From contig CANQYV010000002.1 in the NCBI GenBank assembly GCA_947628165.1, positions 1 to 33,574 on the forward strand: 33,574 bases of DNA. The letters run 5' to 3'. A program made the position numbers and the translations under genes. Source of the stretch: an uncultured Clostridia bacterium (GTDB lineage: Bacteria; Bacillota; Clostridia; Oscillospirales; CAG-272). Below are positions 1-8,100 of the stretch, in pieces. The notes under the pieces were generated by a model, which was not told the origin of the DNA, made no database searches, and saw only the letters and a program-made list of their open reading frames with translations. The stretch's first letter is position 1. Each line of letters starts with the position of its first letter.

Positions 1-561
1 GCGCATTTCTATCTGAAGCTTGAAATATTTTTTGATATCGTTATATACCATCTTCAGCAGCTTTATAAGCGAATTCATGTTGTCATATGCGCTGTACACC
101 GCAGACATTTTTTCGTATACGCTGTCGCCTTCATAAGCCACCTTAAGTGCAGAATATGTGCCGAAAACATATGAATATCCGCGCAAAGGCTTATCGTCCG
201 TCAGGTTATGGAAAAGCTCAAGGAGCTGACTGCTGTATCCCGGCACGGATATATATACTTCAAAATCGTCCCCGCGCTCTTTATCAAACCATCCTTTTTG
301 ACACAGTTTTCTTATCAGGAATCTGGCACGCCCCGAAATATCCCGCCGCTCCTCCTCGTCGATCTCTTCCTCGTCGAGGATCATATCGCAAAGCTGCTGT
401 TCTAACTTTCCGCGGATCATTGAATAAAGTGTATCCTCGGGAAGCTTCAGATTGTCCTGATATGCGGTGTACAGAACTCCGAGGGCATCGGCGTATAATT
501 CTTTGTTGGGAGATGACAGAACAGAAAAGAGCTCGTGTGGAATTTGTTCAAACAGTTTCAT
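1..561 (-). CDS. jetA: Wadjet system JetA-like protein (N-terminal 187 residues; runs off left edge)
   Basis: Reading leftward from the ATG at 559-561, 187 codons stay open to the window edge, so the C-terminus and stop are outside. The protein begins MKLFEQIPHELFSVLSSPNK and continues with an acidic stretch (DEEEIDEEER), then RARFLIRKLCQKGWFDKER and GYSYVFGTYSALKVAY. I recognise this as the JetA family of Clostridial Wadjet (DUF5716-type), the MukF-like kleisin of a condensin-related complex (JetA-B-C with nuclease JetD). Wadjet complexes recognise and cleave small circular plasmid DNA in the cytoplasm. jetB, jetC and jetD would be expected further left, outside this window. The family assignment comes from memory of the N-terminal pattern; function is inferred. 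A good promoter lies upstream and the Shine-Dalgarno is weak. The surrounding DNA is visibly more AT-rich than the centre of the window. Confidence 0.7.
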   Translation of the reverse strand, partial: MKLFEQIPHELFSVLSSPNKELYADALGVLYTAYQDNLKLPEDTLYSMIRGKLEQQLCDMILDEEEIDEEERRDISGRARFLIRKLCQKGWFDKERGDDFEVYISVPGYSSQLLELFHNLTDDKPLRGYSYVFGTYSALKVAYEGDSVYEKMSAVYSAYDNMNSLIKLLKMVYNDIKKYFKLQIEMR

Positions 562-619
562 ATACAATACCGTCTGCGGTTTTTATAATTATATAAGACA
601 AAATGACAGTTCTTTTAAC

Positions 620-648
620 AGTATACCATAAAAACCGTTGGTTTTCAA
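620..648 (-). promoter_or_regulatory. sigma-A promoter for jetA-like gene
   Basis: On the minus strand TTGAAA (643-648) is followed by a 17-nt spacer and TATACT (620-625). This gives a leader of roughly 50 nt before the ATG at 561. Confidence 0.7.
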
Positions 649-873
649 CCTACAGGTGAATACAAGGATAGCATAGGGGTACTGTCAAGCATTTTTGTTC
701 CCGTATTTTTGCGAAAAAATGTATCTTATCTTTAGCAGATAATACTTGACTAATGATGTGGAACGATATTGCTGCTTTGAGACAGCATGCTTTTGATATA
801 ATACAAATATACATCCCGAACCTGTTTGTGCCGAACGCACGGACGGGGGCATTTTTACATCATAACATTGCGT
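649..873. other. intergenic, nothing recognised
   Basis: This AT-rich gap lies between the end of the HipA-like gene and the jetA promoter. No convincing gene or terminator was seen. A second TTGACA-like box on the minus strand near 684-689 lacks a good -10 at the right spacing. Confidence 0.4.
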
Positions 874-1753
874 TTACCGCATGTCCTTCAGATATTCCGC
901 ACACTGCTTTTGCAGTCCGGAAATATATCGCTTGAAGAAATCGCCGATATAATCGGGGTAAAAATAGCACAGCGTATCAAGAAAGCCATCGATATGATCC
1001 TGCGGTATCTGCTGTATGCGTTCAAACGGTTCGAGGAACAGGCGTGAGCAGTTCGGATCTTCTTTGAGGCATTGTTTAAGGCAGAAGTCACAATTGGATC
1101 TGCTCATTGTTTCATTGAAGTTCAGTGACAAAAGCGATTTTTTTTGTCTCGGCGTTCAGATTCGTGCCGTCTGTTTCAAAATTCACACCGGCAATGTCGA
1201 GAAAACGGTTCGATATGGGAAAGGCGTCAGTCGTATCAATACGGTATATCTTTTTGTCGTCTGCAAGAAGTATTTCAACGCCATCTCCCTCCCATGTCAT
1301 CGCATAAAGTCCGTAAAAGGCGAAATATTGCTCCCGGTTGACTGCCGTCTCCCGCACAACTTCATAAGAGGGATTTTCTTCGACAACATTCAGAAAGCGT
1401 TCGCCTATCACATATTCGGTCCTGAAGCGTTCGAGGTCTTTGTCGCTTTCAATACGGAAAAGGACGGCGTCGGGCATGCTGTAGCCCATTTCCTGAGCTA
1501 GCTTTGTATATACAAATTCGTTGCATGCACAGTCCGTATAGCAGTGCTTGACAAGATAGCGCTCTTCCGCATTCCGCTTGTTTTGCGCGAGAAGGAGGCT
1601 CCCGCTGTCGCCCGATGTGCTCGGAATGTCCGAAAAAACAAAATCCCCGACGGAGACGGTATCTTTTGAATCGCATGCAGGTTTATTTCGGTTCTCCTTT
1701 TCCTTTGATATGAATCGCATGCGTTTTAGCGATTCGTTATAAAAATCAAACAT
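874..1753 (-). pseudogene. HipA-like kinase-family protein, frameshifted at an A8 tract
   Basis: Two overlapping minus-strand frames make one protein. The first runs from the ATG at 1753 (good site AAAGGAGCGATC) to a stop at 1112. The second runs on to 874. Both meet at an A8 tract (T8 on the plus strand, about 1137-1144). With seven A residues the reading passes from AETKK into SLLSLNFNETMSR and ends LKDMR, giving about 290 residues. Visible parts are an ATP-lysine-like ERYLVKH, then CNEFVYTKLAQEMGYSMPDA, and KIYRIDTTDAF, which resemble HipA-type kinases. The DRHxxN catalytic loop of HipA is not evident, so it may be catalytically dead even when read through. The cause could be a true mutation, a sequencing error or slippage on the A tract. 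The HipA relation is tentative. Confidence 0.5.
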
Positions 1754-1878
1754 GATCGCTCCTTTCCGTTGTCTGTCGGCGAAAAGATGACTTTCAGTAT
1801 TATTCCCGCCTGGATCTGTAATATAAATTTCGGAATATCGTCATATGCAGTCAGCTTTTGTCAAATTGCGGATAAGAT

Positions 1879-1908
1879 ATTTTAACATGAAAAAGCGGTT
1901 TATGTCAA
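1879..1908 (-). promoter_or_regulatory. promoter for HipA-like gene
   Basis: Minus strand TTGACA (1903-1908), an 18-nt spacer and TAAAAT (1879-1884). The leader to the ATG at 1753 would be about 120 nt. Confidence 0.6.
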
Positions 1909-1912
1909 CGCG

Positions 1913-2127
1913 TGAGACGAGACTGTCGGATCTCGATAACGGCAGATTGTTCTCGGCAGAAGAGGTCGAACCCGAAATGAACAGAGACTAAATAAAGGAT
2001 ATCAAAACTCAGCTTGAAGAAAACGACGAACTGGGGTCTGTTGTCCTGTGCTTTACAGCGGCGCAAATTTTGACGGCAGCCAAGCACAAAAAATGACTGT
2101 TACCGACGCATATCAGCAATACGGACT
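1913..2127 (+). pseudogene. decayed RelB/RelE-type toxin-antitoxin relic
   Basis: This stretch matches the intact module at 17796-18525 with a large internal deletion. The frame starting near 1913 reads ETRLSDLDNGRLFSAEEVE and stops after EMNRD; the intact antitoxin ends with LSDLDSGKSFSAEEVEAEMSRD. Immediately after come the last codons of the toxin (IKTQLEEND versus NIKTQLEETDG). The toxin body is missing. Next is a degenerate copy (2052-2079, about 25 of 28 positions) of the 41-bp repeat that flanks the intact module, then ATATCAGCAAT as at 18510-18520. The antitoxin N-terminus is also gone. It is a non-functional remnant of a related copy. Confidence 0.75.
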
Positions 2128-2265
2128 TGCTTTCAACGCTCATCTCAAAAAATCCTTGTAAATGCCGATACAATTTATCTCAGTAAAATTTTTACAAATT
2201 TGATTCAAAACCGTGGGTCGCGGGTGTGAAGCTTGCGAAATAGTGCCTCACTCCCTGCCCCTGTG

Positions 2266-2303
2266 AAAAACGCCTTAGAATCGGGAGATTCCAAGGTGTT
2301 TTT
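2266..2303. terminator. stem-loop terminator
   Basis: A stem made by CGCCTTAGAATC and GATTCCAAGGTG with a GGGA loop, flanked by AAAAA and TTTTT, so it could work in either direction. It may end the XRE regulator transcript (minus) or the toxin-antitoxin relic (plus). Confidence 0.65.
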
Positions 2304-2552
2304 CGTTTTTATTTTGTGCGAACTGTCACATTGCCAGGTCGGGCACATTTTGCTCAAAAGCGCCGATTGCAGTGTGGCGACAGCGGAGTTTATACCATTT
2401 GTTTCTAATGAAGTAGATATAGCCAATATAAATTGTTTGATCTGTGCTTTATATCTGATACTACTACGCTTGCAGATTGAACATTTGAGCGTACTTGCCG
2501 TTCTGTTCAAGTAACTGCGTTCTCACAGTCATTTTGTCAGCTTGTCTGCCTG
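2304..2552. other. intergenic, no supported gene
   Basis: AT-rich stretch downstream of the XRE regulator. Short open frames exist on both strands but lack ribosome sites and recognisable sequence. No repeat or RNA was recognised. Confidence 0.35.
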
Positions 2553-3347
2553 TCAGCCGCGGAAGCCGCGCCAGTTTTCCTTGAAATCGGACAGCTTTTC
2601 GGCGAGCGACAGTATCGGACAGATGAGGAGCGGGAGCTTGTGATCCGCCAGGTGGCTGTAGATGTCGAGCCTTTCTCCGGTCCCCGCGTCGGACGCGCCG
2701 ATGTCGACCGTGGTTTTTGCCGCGAGTCTGTACTTTACCAGCAGGTCGAGCGCGCGCTCTGCGTTTTCCTCCGTGATCCCACATTTTGCGGCGACGGACG
2801 ACGACGTGTAGGATGTGCCGCCGTTTGTGATCTGATATTTCATGATCAGCCGCACATCCGGGTCTGCGAGCGCAGACAGAAATCCCGCGGCGCCGTCGGA
2901 GCAGAGAAGCTTTTCCGACGTCTCATTGTCGGCGATGTAAGAAAGCGCCAGGTCCCCGTCGGCGTAGACGCCGCCGCGCGTCATCGAAACGAATCCGGTG
3001 TGATAATCCCGGTGTTCGGCAAGATGCTTCTTTACTTCATCTGTATTCGCGTTTGATGATCCGTCCCACGCCCACATAGTCTCGATCACGGCTTCGTAGA
3101 CGGCATCCGGCGTTTCTTCGATCGGTGCTGCCGCTTTCCTCGGCTTCGCTTCCGCCGAAAACAGCTCGTCGATCGAGACGTCAAATATCCCGGATATGAT
3201 CGGCAGCAGCACGATATCGGGCATCGTCACGTTATTCTCCCACTTTGAAACGGACTGTGAAGACACTCCGATCATGTTCGCGAGCTCCTCCTGCGTCATT
3301 TTCCTCTCGCGGCGCAGCTCCGCAATCTTTTCTCCTATGCTGTACAC
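2553..3347 (-). CDS. XRE-family helix-turn-helix regulator with C-terminal helical domain
   Basis: 264 residues starting at a GTG (3345-3347) preceded by AAAGGAGAATTTGCC, a strong ribosome site that decides the start. Residues about 7-61 form a classic XRE/HTH_3 domain (KIAELRRERKMTQEELANMI, then VSSQSVSKWENNVTMPDIV) ending in the usual DVSIDELF. A linker rich in Ala, Pro and Lys follows. The remaining ~190 residues are mostly helical, and residues about 165-215 look like a second winged-helix-like segment (SSSVAAKCGITEENAERALD). It probably binds DNA as a cytoplasmic repressor; the C-terminal part may sense a ligand or dimerise. The gene stands alone between a stem-loop and a non-coding region, so its target is unknown. 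The HTH call is firm, the role is not. Confidence 0.85.
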   Translation of the reverse strand: MYSIGEKIAELRRERKMTQEELANMIGVSSQSVSKWENNVTMPDIVLLPIISGIFDVSIDELFSAEAKPRKAAAPIEETPDAVYEAVIETMWAWDGSSNANTDEVKKHLAEHRDYHTGFVSMTRGGVYADGDLALSYIADNETSEKLLCSDGAAGFLSALADPDVRLIMKYQITNGGTSYTSSSVAAKCGITEENAERALDLLVKYRLAAKTTVDIGASDAGTGERLDIYSHLADHKLPLLICPILSLAEKLSDFKENWRGFRG

Positions 3348-3610
3348 GGCAAATTCTCCTTTGATATTTTGTTTCGTTGTTTCGGTCGACCGTGACTTTA
3401 TTTTAGCGTATCGCCGGGGAAAAGTCCATATACGGTTCGGCGAGCGATCCGCCCAAACGGAGAGAGGAGTTATTGTAAGGCGAGCGGGTTTATGCGCGCG
3501 ATATGCCGGGGAGGCTGCAAGGATAAACGAATGGCAAAATTGACCGACGTGAATTGATGTGGGTGGAAACTATGTGTCACCTTCTTTATATGAAATGCAG
3601 AAATCCTGAA

Positions 3611-3675
3611 GGAAATGAAACGCCCCCTTGTTAGACATTATATCACATCGTCTAACTTTTGGGGTGCATTTCACC
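3611..3675. repeat. imperfect inverted repeat / hairpin
   Basis: Left arm 3611-3636 (ending CTTGTTAGAC) and right arm 3650-3675 (starting GTCTAAC) pair imperfectly over about 26 bp around an AT-rich 13-nt loop. It lies between the XRE regulator and the sigma-remnant promoter. It lacks a clean T-run, so it may be a small palindromic element rather than a simple terminator. The rest of 3348-3730 holds no gene I can support. Confidence 0.5.
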
Positions 3676-3730
3676 TTGTGAAAACCGCAGCGCGGAGCCG
3701 CAGAAAGCACGGCATAATGACAAAATTGAT

Positions 3731-3759
3731 TTGACAAATACGAGGCAGTCTGATACAAT
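3731..3759 (+). promoter_or_regulatory. consensus promoter upstream of the sigma/anti-sigma pair
   Basis: TTGACA (3731-3736), a 17-nt spacer and TACAAT (3754-3759). It would give a leader of about 120 nt before the ATG at 3887 and probably still drives the anti-sigma gene. Confidence 0.7.
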
Positions 3760-3886
3760 AATTTTACAATGAAATTGTTTTAAGTTCATTGACGAAGCTT
3801 GAAGGCGGACGCAATTTTATTCAAAAACCGCTTCGAGATTTCGTGTTTGACTTTGTTTAATAGATGAGAGGACAGGGGGGGACGGC

Positions 3887-4068
3887 ATGGAAGATTACGG
3901 GTACAAATATTACAGTGACTTTCTTTCCGGCGACCCCTGCGGCTTTGAGCAGATCGTAAAGTGCGAGGCGAACGTTGAGGAGGCAGCTATAACGCGAAGA
4001 AAGCCCTCAGAGCCGTTATCATAAAAGGGGGGAGCAAATATGAAATCTTACGAACAGGCGCTGAATGA
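3887..4068 (+). pseudogene. RNA polymerase sigma factor remnant (sigma-70 family), internally deleted
   Basis: An ATG with a purine-rich ribosome site opens MEDYGYKYYSDFLSGDPCGF EQIVK, typical of the first residues of small Clostridial sigma-70-like factors. The next codons, CEANVEEAAI, resemble the start of the sigma-4 helix-turn-helix; the frame then stops at 4022-4024. In another frame the expected C-terminus is still readable: YNAKKALRAVIIKGG, SKYEILRTGAE, stop at 4066-4068. The simplest reading is loss of most of the gene (region 2 to early region 4) plus a second small out-of-frame deletion beside the shared string TATA. The tail overlaps the downstream gene by 29 bp, as in intact sigma/anti-sigma pairs. 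It cannot encode a working sigma factor. Confidence 0.7.
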
Positions 4069-4963
4069 AATCTATTCAAAGGCTGACGAAAAGCTGTTGC
4101 AAATAAACAAGCGCAAGCAAAGGACAAGAAAAGTTCTTTTGACAATTGCCCCGATATGTCTTGTGCTGATCATTGCCTCATCCGCCTTTATAGGTTTAGG
4201 TATCGGCAGAAAATCTCCGCATGCCGACAACGACACGATGAATAATGTATCGAATAAGGATGAATCGTCCGAAAACGGAGCGCAAAACGACCCGGCTGCA
4301 AATGAAGCTCCGTTTTTCCCCGACGCCAACGGTGCGGAGCCGAGCATTTATCCCGGTGCATGGAGAAAAATGAACGCAGTTATTGTAAAATGGGGCGAAC
4401 AGAATGATCAAATCCGGAGCGAGTCATACGGTCAGTACGCACAAAATGAAGGAGAAAGCTATACGGTAAAATATGTCGGCGTTGACGTCGAATTTTTAAA
4501 AGTATATTCCGATACGATGAGAGAAAGTCTCGCTCCGGATGTTGAAAAGGCGATCGGTCAGACGACATATCTTTTGATACCGGAATATTGTCTTGACAAA
4601 ATAAACGCAGGCGATGCGGCGCTTGTTTTTTTAGACGTGATTGCAAATGTAATAAATCAGGGGCCCGATGGCGCGTCATCGACCGCCGTCCCCCTGCTCG
4701 GCGTTCGCTGCGGCGGCCTCATTGCTCCCGGTCAGTTTGCTGCGGCGCCCATTTTTGATATTTCAGACGGCAAAGTGTCGGTTACGGATGATGCTTATAA
4801 AAAGGATCCGCAGAACGGCGAATACTGTATGGAGGTAATGAATTATCTGCGCGACGCAAACAAATGTATGGAGAAGGACGGCGCCGTAAAAACAGTTATA
4901 TTTGAAAACGGTGCAGACATAGAGGGACTGGCGGAATTATTCTCTTATGTGTGCAATAAATAA
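4040..4963 (+). CDS. putative anti-sigma-like single-pass membrane protein
   Basis: 307 residues from the ATG at 4040; GGGGGGAGCAAAT gives a strong ribosome site. A short charged cytoplasmic segment (residues 1-31, MKSYEQALNEIYSKADEKLL and then KRKQRTRK) is followed by one membrane span (about 32-54, LLTIAPICLVLIIASSAFIG). After that come an Asn/Asp/Glu-rich linker and an extracytoplasmic domain of about 200 residues containing VKYVGVDVEFLKVY and LLIPEYCLDKINAGD. The layout and the overlap with the sigma tail fit an anti-sigma regulator that would hold a sigma factor at the membrane. The ectodomain is not one I recognise. Because the sigma gene is destroyed, this protein is now orphaned, or acts on another sigma encoded elsewhere. 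It ends in a shared terminator. Confidence 0.65.
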   Translation: MKSYEQALNEIYSKADEKLLQINKRKQRTRKVLLTIAPICLVLIIASSAFIGLGIGRKSPHADNDTMNNVSNKDESSENGAQNDPAANEAPFFPDANGAEPSIYPGAWRKMNAVIVKWGEQNDQIRSESYGQYAQNEGESYTVKYVGVDVEFLKVYSDTMRESLAPDVEKAIGQTTYLLIPEYCLDKINAGDAALVFLDVIANVINQGPDGASSTAVPLLGVRCGGLIAPGQFAAAPIFDISDGKVSVTDDAYKKDPQNGEYCMEVMNYLRDANKCMEKDGAVKTVIFENGADIEGLAELFSYVCNK

Positions 4964-5045
4964 TTGATAGCAGGTTCGTCAGCTGACCCGTCAGGCTGTT
5001 CGATACCGCTTGCAGGTGCAGACGCGAACGGCTGCCGCGAACGGC

Positions 5046-5081
5046 AAATACGCCCCGCTGCATGAGCAGCGGGGCGTATTT
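5046..5081. terminator. bidirectional terminator between convergent genes
   Basis: A perfect 16-bp stem AAATACGCCCCGCTGC / GCAGCGGGGCGTATTT around an ATGA loop. It separates the anti-sigma-like gene (plus) from the kinase operon end (minus). Confidence 0.85.
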
Positions 5082-5100
5082 GATATGCGTTGCGGGAATT

Positions 5101-8100
5101 TCAGACAAGCGTGTTCATCAGTACGCCGTCGACGTATGCGTCTGCGTATGAACCGTTGAAAACGATCGTGATGTGATGCCAATACTCGCTGTCATAGCTT
5201 GCGGCGGCTTGGCCCTGAGTCATTCTTTCGTTGCTGCGCGTTGGCTCGAAGGCGTTTACCGAGTTGCTCCATCCGCCGACATTGTACATCACATAGTTTG
5301 TGTCATCCTGAAACGCGATGTAGATTATGCATCCTTCGGCGCCGCTGTCGATGTGAAAGTCCACGTCAAGCGTGTAGTTTTTCCATTTCTTGCTGCCGAT
5401 AAAACCGGACAGGACCAACATCGCGCCCGAAGAAGATGATGAGGAATTGCTCAGTATTCCGTCATGGATGCTCCAATCCTCCCATGCTTTGCCCGTATCC
5501 CAGCTGCCTTCGCAATTCACTTTGGGAACGAAATCACTGATGCTGTTCGGATCCGAAAAATCGTTTGCGTAGAGGACATCCCCGTTATTCGACCTTACCT
5601 GAAGATTGTCAAACGAATTTGCCGTATTCCAGGAGCCGACGCCTACGCTGCCGTAGAGATCTTCCGCCTTATCGTCCTTTTCGGAGGACGGCGACACCCA
5701 TATCTCGAACTCGGCGATGTTGCAGTAATTTCCGCGCGGCCCGACGTAACGTACATAACGCACCGGACCGTCAAGCTTGACGGGGATCGTTTCAAATTTA
5801 CTGTTCGTGCGGCCGGGGGGTATCGTATGAACTGTCGTCCAGGTCACGAAATCATTTGAGACCTCGAATATGCCTCCGACCATACGCTCGGGAAAACCTT
5901 TTCTGTGACTGAAACGTATGAAGGCGATGTTGACGGGTTCGTCAAATTTGACTCCGACATAGCCTGTTCCAAAGCTTCCGTCTCCGGGGATACCTATCAT
6001 ATCGGTGTCGGCGTTCGGATATTCCAAAAACTCATCGCAGAGATAATATGTACCCAAATCGAGGTCGAACGCCGCCGCCGCATTGTTGGTAGGATTTGTC
6101 CATGTGCCCTTGCCGTCGTGGATGATGTGTCCTTCGTCTACAGAGACATATGTCACATCCGGTCCCGGAGCACCTAAACCGCCGTCCTTGACAGACGCGG
6201 GAATAACTTTGCCGTTGTAAGGATATTTGTTTTGGTCTCCTACCGGCTCGGACGCGGAGGACGGCAGCACCCATATCTCGATCTCGGCGATGTTGCAGTA
6301 ACATTCGCTCGGCCCGACGTAACGCAAATAATTTACCGGACCGTCGAGCTTGACGGCGAACGTTTCAAATTGGGCTCTCTTTGGAACATCGTTGACAGTA
6401 TAAATTTCCGTCCAGGTCTCGAAATCATTTGAGACCTCGAATCTGCCTCCGACCATGCGCTCGGGCACATCTCCTCTCGGGCAGTAACGGATGAAAGCGA
6501 TATCGACGGGCTCGTCAAATTGCACGCCGACATAGCCGGTTTCAAAGCTTCCGTCTCCCGGAATGCCTATCGTATCGGTGTTCGTATATTCGTTTTTCTC
6601 ATCGCAGTCATAATATGTACCCCAATCGAGGTCGAACACCGCCGTTGGATTGACGCCGGGAAAATCTCCCCAAGTACCCTTTCCGTCGTGGATAACGTGA
6701 TCGTTATCAACAGAGAAATATTGCGCATCGGGCCACGGGGCGCCGAGACCGCCGTCCTTGACGGACGCGGGGACAACGTCGCCGTTGTAGGGATAGTTGC
6801 CGGGAACTCTTTCCTGCTCGGACGTGTCTTCGCCCGATGATGCCGTACCGTTCGGAGACTCTTCTGTGCTGCCTCCGTGCTTCTTCGGTATCGCGAGCCA
6901 TATTATGATTATAACTGCGATCAGCAAAAGAACAGCCGCGCAAATTATGATCGCAACAGGCGGCTTCTTTTTGGACTTATCTTTCGGGGGCTCCTGCTTT
7001 TTTTCCTTCGGGGGCTTCGGAGGCTTCGGGGGCTCCTGCTTTTTCTCCTTCGGGGGCTTCGGAGGCTTCGGAGGCTGCTGCCTTTTCTCCTTCGGGGGCT
7101 TCGGGGGCTGCTGCTTTTTCTCCTTTACCTCCCTCTGCAATTCCGGAGAGCTTGACGACCCGGCAGTCGTCGGGATCCCGGACGCGTCGGTTGTATCTGT
7201 CGTCGTCTGTATCTCGGACTTGTCGTGCGTATTTTCGGTCTGCGGTATCGGAGGAGTCTCCGTTTCTTTCGGGGGCTCTGATGTTTGCGGCTTTTTCGGC
7301 TCCTCGGAGGCGGTCTTCAGGACAGCCCCCGAAACAGTTTTGCCGCCAGAAACAGTTTTGCCGACAGAGAACCTGTGCCTGTCGCGTCCGCGTTTGCCGT
7401 CGTCTGCGGGATAAAGCGCCGCGTGGAGCTCCTTCATAGACGCAAAACGCTTGTCAAGGCGCAGCGAAAGTCCGCGCAAAAGCGCCGCCTCCCGCGCCGG
7501 CGATATATCGACGCCGAGCTTGCTCGGAGGTATGAGCTTGTCGTCGAGACTGCGCTCCATCGCATAAGGGGGAATGATTCCCGTGAGGCAGTAGTATATC
7601 GTCGCGCAGAGCGAGTAAACGTCCATTGCGGCGTTCGGTTCCGACTGCGTATACTGCTCGGGCGGGGCGTATCCGTGCTTCAGCGTCAGCGTCAGCGTGC
7701 CCTCGTTCTGCGTCGTATCCTTCGCGCAGCCGAAATCGAGGAGCCTTACGCTCCCGTTTTCCATCATAAGGTTATCGGGCGAGATATCGCGGTGGATAAG
7801 CCCCATTTTGTGCATCTCGCCTATCGCGGAAAAGACGGGCTCGATCTCACCGAAAAGCTCATCCGGAGGGATCCTTCCGCCGTGCTGCTCGACGAGCGTT
7901 TTGAACGTCGCGCCGTCAACATATTCCATCACGATATACGCCGTGTTGTTCGTTTCGAAAAAGTCCCTGACACCGACGACGACGGACTGCTTATCCATTT
8001 TTGCGAGCGCGCGCGCTTCGTTCAGGAAGCGCTGCTTGCCGCGCTCGTAGCTTTTGCGCGTCGGCCCGACAAAGCTCGTCACTTCGTTTGACGACGCGTT

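Noticed and set aside
2205-2510. Possible small gene (minus) with faint resemblance to ribosomal protein S20
   Set aside because: The similarity is a loose pattern without the usual Lys-rich core, the frame runs through a terminator hairpin, and the start is weak.
3570-3758. 62-codon minus-strand frame
   Set aside because: It passes through the inverted repeat and the sigma promoter, and has no ribosome site or recognisable sequence.
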